A DNA stretch of 64,000 nt from Diprion similis (lineage: Eukaryota > Arthropoda > Insecta > Hymenoptera > Diprionidae), in assembly GCF_021155765.1 (NCBI RefSeq), contig NC_060106.1:14658031-14722030 (forward strand). The letters run 5' to 3'. Below the pieces are notes generated by a model. That model worked only from the letters and a program-made list of their open reading frames with translations. It did no database searches and had not been told where the DNA came from. Positions within the stretch are counted from its first letter, which is position 1. Every line of letters starts with the position of its first letter. A program made the position numbers and the translations under genes. Below are positions 51,613 to 64,000 of this stretch, in pieces.

Positions 51613-54298
51613 TAACTAGCCGAGATATATATTGCAAAATGTATGAAAATGTGCAGCTAGTGTCGTAATTCCACAATCACTGTTTTATACATGTATGAAC
51701 CTTTTAGAGTTTAACGTATAAGAGTCGGTACGTTTGAATAGCGCAGATATCAAACTGGCTCTGGGTAACTCGACACTAGCTCTTTTATAAGTTTGCAAAG
51801 ACCCGGGCGTAGGAGGGATTAATCTGTGACGTTAGCGTATCAACAGTCCGTGTTGCTATCATCTTGTGGATGAGGGCCATTTAAGTGTTTGAAAATTGCG
51901 TATACCCGTAATACGACTATCGCGGCGAGTGACATGCACATTGTCAATATCTTGTACGTTTGTTGCGTGATGTCAAAACTATATGTTTTCTTTTTTTAGA
52001 AAAGAAAAGAAAAACAGAAAGGTTCTCAGTGCGTCATTTCGATGGATGGGAACCTCTTACTCGGAACTACGTATTTAGTTTTTTATTACACCCTTCCGAG
52101 CGTCATAGTCACAACATGTGCGCTATTATCATTGCGAATTTTCATTCGGACTCATTATCAATTCGAACGCATCCCTGGACCACTTGTGGCGAGTTCACGG
52201 AAAGTCAAGTGATAAATGTATTTTATCTACGACGAGATAATATACGTGCCTACAATTTCGTGAACTCATAATATTATACTATCATACATTATTGCTGGGA
52301 TAATTCTTTGCACTGTAAAATAATTCCCTTCGGTTTCATGAGTGTAATTCGAGTAATTTATATTCCAATGCTATAATGATTCAAGTGTATACGTAAGAAT
52401 AATTCAGTACGATGCAATTACTATGTACGATGAATTGCCACTTTGAGAAATATACACATATTTTATTTTTATCTTTGATGCTGCCTGTTATAACTGCAAT
52501 TAACAATGCCTACTTTTCGGAAGAGTGCCAATCCTCCTTATTATTTGTAAAAAGTTGATAATAGGCGGATACGATTCTTGATATGAATTAATATTCCATC
52601 TGTCGTGTCAATTTCGGGTAAATCTCTGGAATAACAAATTCAAGGACTAAATATGTTGATATGATACACGATACGCATGTTACAAAAAATGTCGAAACTA
52701 CAGTGTTTAGAATACGTTCGTGGAATCTCTTTGGGGCAGAATATATTTCATGTGAATGTGTGTACATATCTATTGAGTTAAAATAATTGACACATCTTTG
52801 TAATGTGTAATCGTCATAACTGACGTGTTCGATCTGAAATTAGCCGCAATCATAAACAAGAAACTAATTCAATGCGTTACCATATCAATGAGTGATTATT
52901 GAATAGTGAATGCATACGTTGCATTATATTGAGGTCACCAAAACCTATCATCTACTGAGTCAGGGGTTGATCGAAGAAAAGTAGAATCTTTGATGAATAG
53001 TGAAATGCTGTGAAAAGAATGTCTGTTAATTTTTTTAACATATGATAAATTTATGTATGTTGTAAAGTACGGAATCTGCGAGACTCATTGTCAGATTGCC
53101 CCGAATAGGCAAGTTCACGCTTTTTATCAGTAAACAACAAGCAGTGAATGCATACGTTGCATTATATTGAGGTCACCAAAACCTATCATCTACTGAGTCA
53201 GGGGTTGATCGAAGAAAAGTAGAATCTTTGATGAATAGTGAAATGCTGTGAAAAGAATGTCTGTTAATTTTTTTAACATATGATAAATTTATGTATGTTG
53301 TAAAGTACGGAATCTGCGAGACTCATTGTCAGATTGCCCCGAATAGGCAAGTTCACGCTTTTTATCAGTAAACAACATAACGCGTGTATCCAGTCTGCTC
53401 ATAATTTACGTTCGAATCAGTTACCCCACTGCGAGGTTTTAATTAATATCTGCAAATTTGCGTCGCTGAAGATAACTTCATCCATAACGCTTGAGTATCG
53501 GTCTGGTGGTGACACAACAGTTACTACGAATCTAATTCTCGTAAACATATTTCTTTGGGGTAATCGGACTATCGGGAATGTCACGTAAGTTAAAATAATG
53601 AAGACAAAAACGGAATACGTGACTAACTGCATGTAATGTTTGCGTAATTCCCTTCGGAAAGTTTTTTCTTCGAGATCAGTGCAGGGAGTGCGCCTGCACT
53701 AACAATAAGTTCACAAATAAATTGATGTACACTCAATTTGAATAACTCTACAAACTTTATTCCTGTCAGGTTAACCGTCGGTTTTCCGTAAAACTTTCTG
53801 CTCTGTCTCCCTTATTAATCGCTATGGTATTATCGGAACGTCCGGAAGTAAGTTTCTTGGATTCAATTAGCTCTGACAAGCAACACTGCAACTATTTCCG
53901 CTTCCGTAGACCTCAATCTAAACTATTTCCAGATGACTGTCGCAGACGCTTCCGCAGCGATAATATTTTCCTCGTGGATAGTTGGCCGATGCTCTGTTTA
54001 GTTACGTTAAACTTGCGATTTAGAAATGTCGACAGATATTATTATCGTCACTCGCTACGTATATGGAGCAATAAACTTGTATGATGTTAAAAACAGCGTC
54101 GGTTTTTCATAGACCCAATTGATTGTACGATAAACTTATTGAATTTAAAAGTGGTAAAAAATAAATAGACACAGCGGTTTGTTAACGTTTGTATACATAT
54201 ATGTATATATGTTTATTAATTCAACAAAGTTTAACAATAATAAAGTTCAAGTACAAAACCATTTCATCACAGAAGTCAATAGTTGGAAATCATTTTTT
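51613..54298. other. Intergenic stretch with a tandem duplication
   Basis: About 2.7 kb with no supported gene. Its notable feature is the 235-bp direct duplication listed separately. Short frames (e.g. 53824-54084) have no family motifs or splice partners. Confidence 0.55.
52905..53377. repeat. Perfect 235-bp tandem direct repeat
   Basis: 52905-53139 and 53143-53377 appear identical throughout, offset 238 bases, starting AGTGAATGCATACGTTGC and ending CAGTAAACAACA. Three bases separate the copies. There are no terminal inverted repeats or coding frame. Identity by eye implies a recent event or an assembly duplication. Confidence 0.92.
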
Positions 54299-57235
54299 TC
54301 AATGGTCCGTTTCGTAGTCATGGGTCCACACTGGCTTTCGTTTTTCCCGGAAACTTTGAACACCTTCTTGTCCGTCCTTTAACCTCAGATTCCCAACCAT
54401 CATTTCACTCGCCATAGAACTAGCTGTCAAAGTGTCGACCTCCAGTTGCTCGTAAAGAAATCGTTTTCCCAGACGTACTACCGAGCGACTTTTGGCGTTA
54501 ATAGCACTGGTGATCGTTTTGATTTCTTCATCTATAAATAGCAAATCCTATTAATTTCACAAAGACCTTTCATTTGGGTGTATTGGGTTAAGTTACAGTA
54601 GAAGCCGTCATTTTTTTGCCAGTAGCAAGATAAGAAGTAAGTAGATAACGCTGGACATTAAACAGTCGAGATTTTATGACGTCGGTGTAACCACCAAGTA
54701 TAAATTCACCCCCCGTTACGGTTCCAGCTTTATTCTTGGACACCACCTCCGTTTCCAGTCACCTGTTATAATTATAACACATCTGGTTTTTTTCTCTCAC
54801 ATTGCAAACGAATCACAAACGTGAAAAATTTCCATCACTCATGATCGTTAATTCCAAAGGTTCCAAAATGGACATTGATGCATGCCACACGTGTGCTACG
54901 CAACTTTTTACCAACTAAAATAAAGTGGGCTGCTACTGCTACGTCTGATCTGACTGGATTCAATTAATTACCGAGTTTACTGGCATCGGTTACTACTTTG
55001 CTAACTAGGCCAGCGCTGAGTGCTTCCTGAGCGGAAATTGGTATCCCGGTGAAAAGCATGTGGGCCGCAACTTTCCTCGGAACATTTCGGGCCAAGAATA
55101 CTCCGGGTGTGGAGCAAAATATTCCAAAGTTCGCCCTAAAATAATGGACGTTGGATCATTGATATGAAAGTAATTATCTTTAGTGCGATTATTCATGATT
55201 ATTTCGTTAGTTTTAAACTCGTGGAAATTTAATAGTGTTTCCATGCATTTGATTGATGAGCACTATTTTAGAGACAATTGATTTTCACACATAATTCCAT
55301 TCTACCCAGGTGTAGAGAAGCTGCTATTTTCCGTGCATACTGCCATGTCACATGCAGCGACCAATTGACAACCGGCTGCGGCGGCTAATCCATCTACTGC
55401 TGCTATCACGGGTACCGGACTTTGCATCAGTGCTTTCATGAGATTCCCAGCTGTAGCAAAGACGTCCTTGTGGTGTTGCACACCATCATTTGTTGTCTAA
55501 TGACGAAGGAATCTTAGGTAAGCCCGATAAACATATTGATACCAAAGGAAAAAAAATTGAAATATTTGTTAAGTTATTTTCCATGTTTGTGACATGTTTA
55601 TTTGAAGGAAATAAATGTTTATTCGTTAAGGAGAAATGTTTCTTGCAATCGATGAAATTTGTTTTCATTTAGATAAACTAATCTGTTCCTCAGAACCAAA
55701 CACACCTACCATTCATTCATTTCTTTCCGAAGATAAGCAAATACTCATTTTTCATTCAATGTTTATATGCGATAGTTTTATGAATACGGTTTTTTTCGAT
55801 GAAAATGCAATGGCAAGTTGTTATAAACTTTCGATCCACAGGTAATGCCGAATACATTTATTGCCGCGCTGTAGTAGGTATTTTACGTTACATTTAGATG
55901 TTATTTTGATAAGTGACGGACAGTAATCTAAGGTGAAAAAGAAGGACACTTTACGTAGATACATATTTATGAAAGTACGTGGAGATTCATGTTTTACCAG
56001 TTTCGCTGATTTGAATTTTATCGCAGCATTATACGATACATTTTCGAATGCTGTGATTCATATTTTTTTCATGTCAAGAAAAGATGTGTAATATATATTA
56101 AAAACAGCGTCATGAACAGACAGACGTCACTGCAGATAATAATGTCACGTGTACCTATCCGCATTGAAAATTTATTCCACTGAACCGAATCGTTCACTGA
56201 AATTGGATAAAAAAATTATTGAGTCATCTAAATAAGTTGTTTTTTTAACATTAAGTAAACAATTTTTAAGTTGAAACGTTCAACAAGAAACAAATAATAC
56301 ATAGATTAAAAAAGAATAACTAATTAATTGTTATATTCAGAATGAATGCTTTGGGATTTGTTGTACTGAATTAATAAATTCAAATGAAGTTCTTTATTTT
56401 ACTTCAATAAATTCGGTTTGTGAACTCTAGAACAATATTTAAAAATATAGGTCATAAGACCGTATTAGGTTAATCTATAAGAATAAATATTTTTTTTTTG
56501 ATTTTTATTGAATTCGAACAAATATTTTTTCTGGGTATATTCGCATTAATTGAGTGTCGGTAAAGGGTCGAAACAATTAGTAAGACACTGAGGGCATCCG
56601 AATAACAATTCTATACCTGTCAAAGTTAAAGTTACTGAATATGACGTCGATTACGTGGATCACCCTGTATAATATTATACATTCGTTAACCTGTATCAAG
56701 TCAAGCGATGGATATTCCTTGATACGTTACAAGGTGGTGTAATTAATTATGTATTATAATTCATTCAGGTTTGAGTGCGTGGGCACAGTTCTTCCACTGC
56801 TGTGGTTAAAGTCGCAAGACCTCGATACGTCATGTCGAATAATGGAACGAAACCCATCGTCGTTATTATTGTAATTATATTGTGGTCTACGTTCAAAGAA
56901 AAACGTATCGAAAGATGCACCAACGTGCTCTTGCATGCAATCTGATTATTGGATGGATGTTATATACCCACCAATTCCTTGAGATTATGACCGGCTGAGA
57001 AAACTTTGCCGGGAGCAGCGCGTATGACGATAGATCTAAGAGAAAGACTGTCCTGTTCTTTGGTCACATCGTCGATGAGAATTTTCATGGTATGCAGTGA
57101 GAGTGAATTTCTCGATTTTGAGTGACATAATGTAATCGTTCGTACGCCATCATCGCTTTGCGTAGTTTCCACGTATCTTTCCTGAGCAAGAAGTCTGTTA
57201 TTTGTCGAAAATGTCCTTGTAATAGATCGTCCCAC
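54299..57235 (-). CDS. ECHDC3: Enoyl-CoA hydratase domain-containing protein 3 (5' exon uncertain)
   Basis: Minus-strand exons 57235-56972, 55496-55306, 55135-54972 and 54531-54299 join in phases 0, 2 and 1 and encode 283 residues. The first of these begins at an acceptor (ttcag/GTGGGACG), so an upstream exon with the true ATG must exist. Candidates lie between 57730 and 57480, e.g. a frame ending MLGQLKQQ or MLGQLKQQVEFGLT before donor-like gt. The crotonase fold is clear: SLSLHTMKIL, VFSAGHNLKEL (oxyanion hole), PVIAAVDGLAAAAGCQLVAA, FSTPG, FGIFCSTPGVFLARNVPRK, MLFTGIPISAQEAL, and the C-terminal LKDGQEGVQSF then KRKPVWTHD, which is ECHDC3-specific. GCQL replaces the GCEL of catalytic hydratases, as in ECHDC3, so classical hydratase activity is doubtful. 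The N-terminus with RSITRTFSTNNRLL suggests mitochondrial import. Confidence 0.9.
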
Positions 57236-60200
57236 CTGAAACGCGTTATAGAAGAGATGAAAGTGTGTTATACATGTATATACTGTATGCGTTCAAACGT
57301 GGAACGCACGTTCAAAACAATCCCGCTCGGCGTTCGGCCGGCGTCGTATAAGTTCGGGAAAAATGGCGGGCCGCGCAGTGCTGATTCTCGGAAGCGGAAT
57401 AAGCCGATGTTTGTTTACCTACTGCCAATTGCGCAGATAATAAAATACAAATTGAATATGAGCCGTAACGCTAAATACTTTTCGTACCGTCAAACCGAAT
57501 TCCACCTGCTGTTTCAGCTGCCCTAACATTTCAACAAACTGTCTGAATATCTTCACTGTAAACGATCCGAAACAAACGACGGTTAATAACTGAATTGATC
57601 GAAGCTGCGACGCTATCTTGTTCTCGCTTATACGCATGACGATGCGAACAGGCATGCCGCCTATCAAGCGAGCGCCTCGGCCGTCTGTCGGCGCTAAGGT
57701 TGTCATGGAAACATTTATTTTCCGTAACAACTAACATGGCAGACGCTGAGGGTGAGTTTATAGATGTCAAATAGTCATTGTGTTAGCTAAATTTTGTCGT
57801 CAGGTGATCGCGTTCGAAATAAATTTGAAAGTGCCGATGTATATTTCCGCGAGAAAAAAACCGGCGCACCGTCTACCGCGGCTCCTATTCCACATGTACG
57901 TTCTAGATGCCGGTAGCATTTTCTAATTATATATGCAGATGTTCCTGCACCGGCTCGGATGCGCTCCCGACTCCTCGCGTACGAAATAAAAAGTCGCCTC
58001 CGGCTCTCTTCCCGTTGACGAAAATAAACTTCTTTATGAATTAACGTTAGAGTAGACTCTTCACGCTGGAGTCAAACTGTACACAACAGCCAAGAGGAGT
58101 GTAGGAGTGGCTACTCTTAGCTTTATACCTTACACCTATCCGCGCTGCACAGTCTATCCAGATCTCAAGAGCGAGACGCGCCTGTTTCTAAAACGCGGTC
58201 CATAGTACAGTATATTATAGTTTTATACAAGTTATTATCGCATCATTATACTCCATGCTCTGCTGCGTGTCCAAACAGTCCGCTGCCACGGTGGACTCGT
58301 TATCGGAATCGTTGCGGGAGGAGGGTATAAGGCCAAGAGGTCAGAGGCCCGGTTCAGAGATCCGTCGTTTGCAGGTTGATTCTTTACCCGGGAAAATTTC
58401 ACGGGAAGAAGGTACGGCATATACCAACACAAACATAAGCCATTGGAAATTTGAATAATTCGATCCTGCGTGCGATTATAGGAGAAGCGCAATCGACGCG
58501 GACGCGAAAAAATCGGCAACGTGCTCGATGTTCGTCAAGAATATCCTCCTAAGGATGTCCGCGCATATTCCTTGAATGGAAAGTTGCTCCCGTGTAGGCG
58601 ATCCGGATGCGGGGGCGAGAACGCGTCCGATGAATCGAGCCGTAAACTCCCGCCGCGCACTCTGAAAATTGCTGCAGGTGTCAGGCTACGCTCGACAGTT
58701 TCTAGTAGCGAACGTGCCGTCCGCGGTACCCGTAAACCGATTCTAGACTATTGTAGAAAAATAGACCGCCTCAGCAAGTGTCCATTACCGTTTTATACTG
58801 TTTCGAGAGTTTTATACGCTGCAGCTTGGTGTACTTTTATTTCTCAAGTTATAATCAACCCGGTCTTACGATGTCGTAAACAGTTAGGATAATAGTTGAT
58901 CTACTACTTTTCACCCCGAACGTTTTAATTGCACGTTATGAGTGAGTTTTGTATGTCATTTATACTATCGTAATTTTTGGCCTCATTCGTTGGTGATAAG
59001 TAACCTAATCGGTTATAACGCTGTCTGTAACAGTCGCGTGGTTATTTAACATATCTCGAATGTTTAATCGATGATGATTCATACGTGCCACCCTCTAATT
59101 TCTTCACAAATTCCCAGTAGAGGATTTATTGGTAGACACGTGTACGCAGCGAGAAAGCTTTAAGAGATTCAGCCAACTTTGTACACAATTCTTATACGGC
59201 AAATTCGGAAGCAATGTAACTCTTCGGGTTGCAATTTGATAGATCTGCGAAAGGAATCAATGATCCCGATGTGTTATATAGTATAACGAATGCTTTTTGC
59301 AAAACATAATCAGTTATTTAGAACATAATTTAGCTAGTCTAAACAAAATTCATGTCCCTAATTAATATTGCGCAAGTCTAAAAGTGTTTGTAATTACATT
59401 AACTATGTTTAATGATTAATCAAGATTCTCTAAAAATCTGCTTCACGGAATTGCTTATACAGATATACCTAAGCCTATTACTGTGCTGTTCTGCATGTAA
59501 ATAATTAGCTATCGCTAATAACGTTAACTACTGTATTATACTAGCTTCTAGCAGTATCGTTTGGGTACAGTCATTAGGCTGTATACTAGAAAACTTGGGT
59601 ATACTATTTCGCCGGTGTTATTTCTACGTAGTTGCGCGATACAAAAGTTTGTAAGCCGGCGTTATTTTTCCAAAAGCTGAACAAACTTTACACTTACAGA
59701 GATTTAAGTAGCAAAATATCGTCCGCTATTTTTATTTAAGTGTCAAGTCTGTCTTCATGCCCATTGCGAGAGATAATCTACCTTACATTAGTCACACTCA
59801 ACTTGCATTCCACTATTCACACGGGCCCCATTTATGGTGCAGTGATTGTACAGCCGTCAAATTCGTCATCCTTGGTCATGCTAAGTGTGTCTTGTACATA
59901 CGTGGAGCTAAAACATCACCGCATTAACACCATTTATTGATCGGTGAATACTTGAAACATTATCGCAAGAGTTTATTGAGCCAGAAAAGCCCAACTTCCG
60001 TTACTTTGCGGGTATACAGGGCTTGGAAACTTTTCCGCCGTGTAGATCTAAGCCAATGATAAAATTGCGGATAACAATTTCACTTGCGGTAAGGCAAATT
60101 AAAAGAAATTCTCAACAGTCGTACGTACCAACCCTCAAGACTTGACAGTCGACCGAACACGCTTCTGAGGCAAATGAACATTTATTGATCGGTAAAGAAG

Positions 60201-60462
60201 GCGAAAATTTTTACAATTATAATTAACTTTGAACAGTGTTTCGCGAGAGCGAAGAAACAACCGACTTCCGGAACTTTAGTGGCTTGTATAGCTTCTGTGT
60301 ACACAGTTTGGCCTGATTTGTTCCACGTGTAGTCAGTGTCGCCGTGTGCAGTACTAAAACCCTATGCATTAAAACAGTGATAACTTTAGCGTAAGACGCA
60401 TCTGCGTGATAAACAAAGAAGTAAGAAAGTATAACAAAGGAGGAAAAAATAAAAATTGGTAA
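57236..60462. other. CpG-rich 5' region of ECHDC3 and upstream region of the zinc-finger gene
   Basis: Contains the uncertain ECHDC3 first exon (57480-57730, minus) and, directly opposite, a plus-strand ATG at 57735 reading MADAE before a donor (gag g/gtgag). That is a possible first coding exon of a gene whose next exon I cannot place. From about 57850 to 58750 the sequence is richer in GC and CpG. Frames at 58255-58458 and 58521-58892 lack family support. The last ~160 bases are presumably the 5' UTR of the zinc-finger gene. Confidence 0.4.
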
Positions 60463-63400
60463 ATGGCCACAGATGCGCCGCCCGTCCTTCTACCATGCAC
60501 AATCTGCTCGCGGACGTTCAAGCCGCAATCGTTGGAAAAGCACACAAAGATCTGCGAGCGAGCAGCCGCCAAAAAAAGAAAACCCTTCGACTCTGCCAAA
60601 CAGCGTATCCAGGGCACCGACCTAGCCGAGTTTCTGCCTAAGCAGGGAAAACGGCGGCCGCCAATCCACGAGGACAAACCTTCCAAGCCCAAGACCTCCT
60701 GGAAACAGACGCACGATGAATTTTTGCGTGCCATACGAGCTGCTCGTGGCGAAGTCGTAAGCTCAATTTATGTTGCATTATAAATATATCTGTAAGTTAT
60801 TCTTAGTAGTGTTGTAGGCTGGTTTTCTCTAGCCGGTGAAAATATATTTTGATTTCCGGAATAGAAAGTCTCCTATAAAGTTACAATCGAGACACGAAGT
60901 AGTTCAAACAGATTCGTTATTTAAAACCGAAGCGATATTAGTGTGTTTCGTTTATTTTCACGAGATTCTAGTCTGCGTTGAATTTCCTCACTCCGATCTC
61001 ATTCTCTTCTTTCGAAATCGTTAGACAACTTAATTCTATAGCATAGTTCTGGATCAGTCAACGTTTTTCAAGATGTCATACGTTTATTTCCGGGCTTATA
61101 ATAGATTCTGACCAAATGTAGAGGCTCGAACTTTCAGAATTTTATGATTCCATCATACGCGAGAACATCGTCGTGGGCTCGGCTGCAATATATTATTATT
61201 ATATTTTTGCTAACTACAGTATTTGACGCCTTCTCGCACCAAAATCTCAAACTCGTTCCACCCACGTTGACAAACTTCGAGAAAGACTATTGTGCGTCTT
61301 TTCAATCTACCCACTGCAATATTTATATCTGTATGTGTATGCAGAATAGAGAAAAAAATGGTCCAAGTACCAAATACCGTCGCATTGTGAGTCACTTCTA
61401 ACTTCGACCTCGACATAAAGACCCTTTCGGTATAATCTCTACATACTTACCGCTGCATAGATGAGCAAGATATTGCACACCTGCTTATCAGCTGATAACC
61501 ATCAATTATTCATTATCCTTCCGTATGTGCGCAGTCCTGTGCTGACCTCGATCGCGATTTTGTGATCGATTCACCCACGTAGGCTACGTGTTTATGTATA
61601 GTAGAGAATGATATTAACCCGCCTTTTACGCCCACTCTAGATCTACCCACGTGACGAAACGTAACAACACCGGGTGTATCAAATTGTGTAAATGCCGTTA
61701 GCCTTTACAGAACTTTAAAGGAATAAATTTTTTTGCAAAGGACGACGTATCGGCACCGCGGCAGGTAGCCGCTGTCGCCCCTACGACGGCTCCGACTCGT
61801 GCCAACGAGAAGGGTACATGTCCCACCTGCAATCGGCAATTCGGCATCAAAGCCTACGACCGACACGTGGCTTGGTGCAAAGAACGTGCGACTCGTCTTC
61901 CGGTAAGCCCAGCAACAAACATTGCGAAAGAGCGTCTAGAAGCTCGGATAAACTACCGAGCACCGGCACTGAGAAACCGCCGGTTGACCAACCGAGAGAA
62001 GTATTCCCCTGGTTCGACAGCGAACGTATCTACGGCAAGCAAAATGTCACCACCTGGACCAAAGCCTAAGGAAAGCGTATCTTTACCTAGCTGTGTTAAG
62101 GCTAGCGACAGTCTTGTGAAATCGAAGCCAGCAGTCGCGTGAGTATTCTTGATTCGTTCCTCGCCTAGACCCTTCGCTCCATTTGGTGAATTCCTGGTCT
62201 TAGCTTAAAGATCTCCCGCAGAATCAACTCTCTGTAGCTAGACTACTGGCTTTGCAAGTTATTTACACTCGGCCCTATTTCGCTATGTATCTTTACTTAT
62301 TGTTAGACATGGCCATTTTAATGAGTAGGTACCTTTTGCAGCAGGCGGTTGGGTCATACCAAAGAAACACCGAATCTACCTGGACCGATGAAATCACGAT
62401 TGGTGGATCGAACGAACAGGTGAGAGGGAGTATTAGAAGAGTGGTAGAACTTTTTAGATTCAAGCGAAGAATATAATATTAGTAGTACTTGGAGTAGAAG
62501 GGTGCATGAGGAGAAGGGAAAGGGCTGAGGTATTAAGAACGAAAAAATCTTGATCTCAAACACCGGTGGCTTATCAATTGATTTTGCTATTGTTGGTAGT
62601 AGAAAATTGTTTTTCATTTTTCTTCACGACCAAATAGATTTTTTCACACGACTTCAACTCCTTTGCTAACATTAAACGAATCTTACTGAAGTATATAGGA
62701 GCTAACTGCCTTCTCCTGATGACCTTGACCCTCTTTCCTCCTCCTCAGGCCGGCCGAAGAATACGAGTCCGGACCCATGTCTACTCGAACCTCTTCCTCA
62801 AATCCTCGACGTTCCCTATTACCTAACGCCTCCCCAAAATCCGTAAAAACCAACTTTAAGAATACGTCGCCACCCCCAAAGTCAGCTCGTCGGTCAGAAA
62901 TCAGGTCCAGTCTTTCACCGCGTCTTTGTAAGATACATGAGTCTACTAGCAGCGAGCCTGTGAAATTAAAAAGCAATTTGCTTTCGGTAAGAGGTTACAA
63001 TAATCCAAAAGTAAATGACATCGATGTGAATCAGGACGTCATCGGCATGTCAGTCCAACCTTGCAACATTCATAGAGAACATAGCATGACCAGTTGGAAA
63101 CGGATCAGCGAGGAGAAGACAGATTCACAGATAATGGAAGGCAATACGGATACTTCAAAAATGAAAAATATTATTGCTGAAGAGCCAAATAGTGAGAGAT
63201 GCAGGGGTGGAGTATCAGAGATCTTTTGTAATAAAAAACATGGCGAAGATGATGAATTTGAGAAAGCTGCTGAACGCCATCGCCAAAGTTCGTTGATAGA
63301 ATCCCAAAAAGTCATGAAATGCATTCCATCATCCGAAGTTGCGACTGCCGCTGATATCTCGAAATTGTCTTGGGTTGAGAATATAGAAAAACTTGATAAG

Positions 63401-64000
63401 ACTTATCTGATCAAGGAGTCATGTGGTCCAGATCCCGACTCACTAGGTTTAGTAATCCCGCCGAGGAAATGGAAACCAATAAAAAATAGCCCGCGGGTGG
63501 AGTTTTGCGTAAAAGATAGAATGATGACGACTGTATCAGAGTCCACAATAAACTCTTATGAAGGCCATAGTAACTTGGGCTGCTTTGGAAGTCCTATGAA
63601 TTGCAATGGGCACGTTAACTTCACCAGCACACCTGTTCTAGATGGTATTGATGCCAATCATGCTGACGATACGACTAATACAATTCAGAATCTAGAAGCT
63701 GGGAAGGATATTAGTGCTGAAGAGGATCTTGCATTGTCAACAGAGTCAGGAAACGAATGGCTAGCTGATACCAAGCTGCAGCAGGAAGCGTCAGTGGCGT
63801 TAGAGCTAGAATTAATCCATTCGACAGCGAATGATTCTGCACTTCAGGAAACAATGGCGATTAATTCGCCAATCGAGACACCAGTGCAGACTTCACCGGA
63901 GACACCTTTGAGCGTAACTGTCCAGGACGATTCGCCAAAAGTCAAATCAACCAAGATGAGTCGTAGAAAAAAGAAAAAGAAAAAGGCTGTCGTCAAACTC
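60463..64000 (+). CDS. ZC2HC1A: C2HC zinc-finger protein, ZC2HC1 family, 3' end beyond window
   Basis: Exons 60463-60756, 61741-62138 and 62749 to beyond 64000 join in phases 0 and 2; at least 647 residues lie in the window. The first C2HC finger (C12, C15, H27, C31) is in [19 protein letters not shown], followed by the family-typical [19 protein letters not shown] and a [17 protein letters not shown] block. The second finger (C125, C128, H140, C144) is in [18 protein letters not shown]. This two-finger plus linker arrangement is that of ZC2HC1A/B, whose biochemical role is poorly known. After the fingers comes a long Ser/Thr/Pro-rich, then acidic, disordered region in one open exon to the window edge, with a KKKKKK run near 63967-63987. 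This is much longer than the ~325-residue vertebrate proteins. Start: first ATG, directly before the finger. Confidence 0.85.

Noticed and set aside
53824-54084. 86-codon Arg/Phe-rich frame
   Set aside because: No motif, no splice partner, no conservation clue; treated as chance.
56754-56936. 60-codon minus-strand frame near ECHDC3
   Set aside because: It lies in ECHDC3 intron 1 after the donor at 56971 and has no crotonase similarity.
58255-58892. Frames MLCCVSKQ... and MLDVRQEY... in the CpG-rich region
   Set aside because: No motifs, no consistent splice joins to known exons; composition effect of GC-rich DNA. They cannot be fully excluded as an upstream exon.

Overview
This is a eukaryotic, AT-rich nuclear window with short introns (GT-AG), untranslated regions and compact gene spacing. 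The gene content (an insect-sized MED26, a STIL/Ana2 homologue, ISCA1, a GLTSCR1-domain ncBAF subunit, ECHDC3) points to an insect. Hymenoptera, perhaps a sawfly-like lineage, is my guess, but the order cannot be proved from sequence alone. No bacterial operons, CRISPR arrays, rRNA or convincing tRNA genes were seen.

Layout, left to right. (1) 1-8586 (+): the 3' part of a GLTSCR1/BICRA-like chromatin-remodelling subunit, entering from the left edge. (2) 9.8-10.65 kb: a head-to-head pair of decayed copies of one unidentified coding sequence, followed by about 4.4 kb of apparently gene-free DNA. (3) 15021-19356 (-): a 1269-residue protein whose C-terminus resembles RNA polymerase I subunit RPA34/POLR1G. 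It diverges over a 387-bp shared promoter from (4) 19744-23395 (+), the centriole-duplication factor STIL/Ana2. (5) 24159-25254 (-): ISCA1, divergent from (6) 26792-32037 (+), Mediator subunit MED26. (7) 32-38 kb: a long 3' flank with nothing recognised. (8) 37994-42038 (-): a USP-class deubiquitinase with an atypical cysteine box, with E2F-like sites upstream. (9) 43478-44786 (+): a 199-residue second RPA34-type gene, intron-for-intron collinear with the 3' end of gene (3). Its first intron carries a foldback element. (10) 46329-48709 (+): a seven-exon alpha-arrestin. (11) 50205-51612 (-): an unrecognised 180-residue gene. (12) 52905-53377: a 235-bp direct duplication. (13) 54299-57235 (-): ECHDC3. 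(14) 60463-64000 (+): a ZC2HC1-type zinc-finger gene leaving at the right edge.

Most genes are independent housekeeping functions: chromatin and transcription (BICRA-like, MED26, Pol I subunit), centriole assembly, Fe-S assembly, ubiquitin removal and mitochondrial acyl-CoA metabolism. Divergent pairs probably share promoters. The strongest unusual signals are the two RPA34 paralogues, the decayed inverted gene pair, the duplicated splice-donor block in STIL intron 1, the foldback element and the perfect tandem repeat. Exon joins below were worked out by hand from splice sites and phase. Multi-exon entries give the span from first to last coding base, with exons listed in the text.
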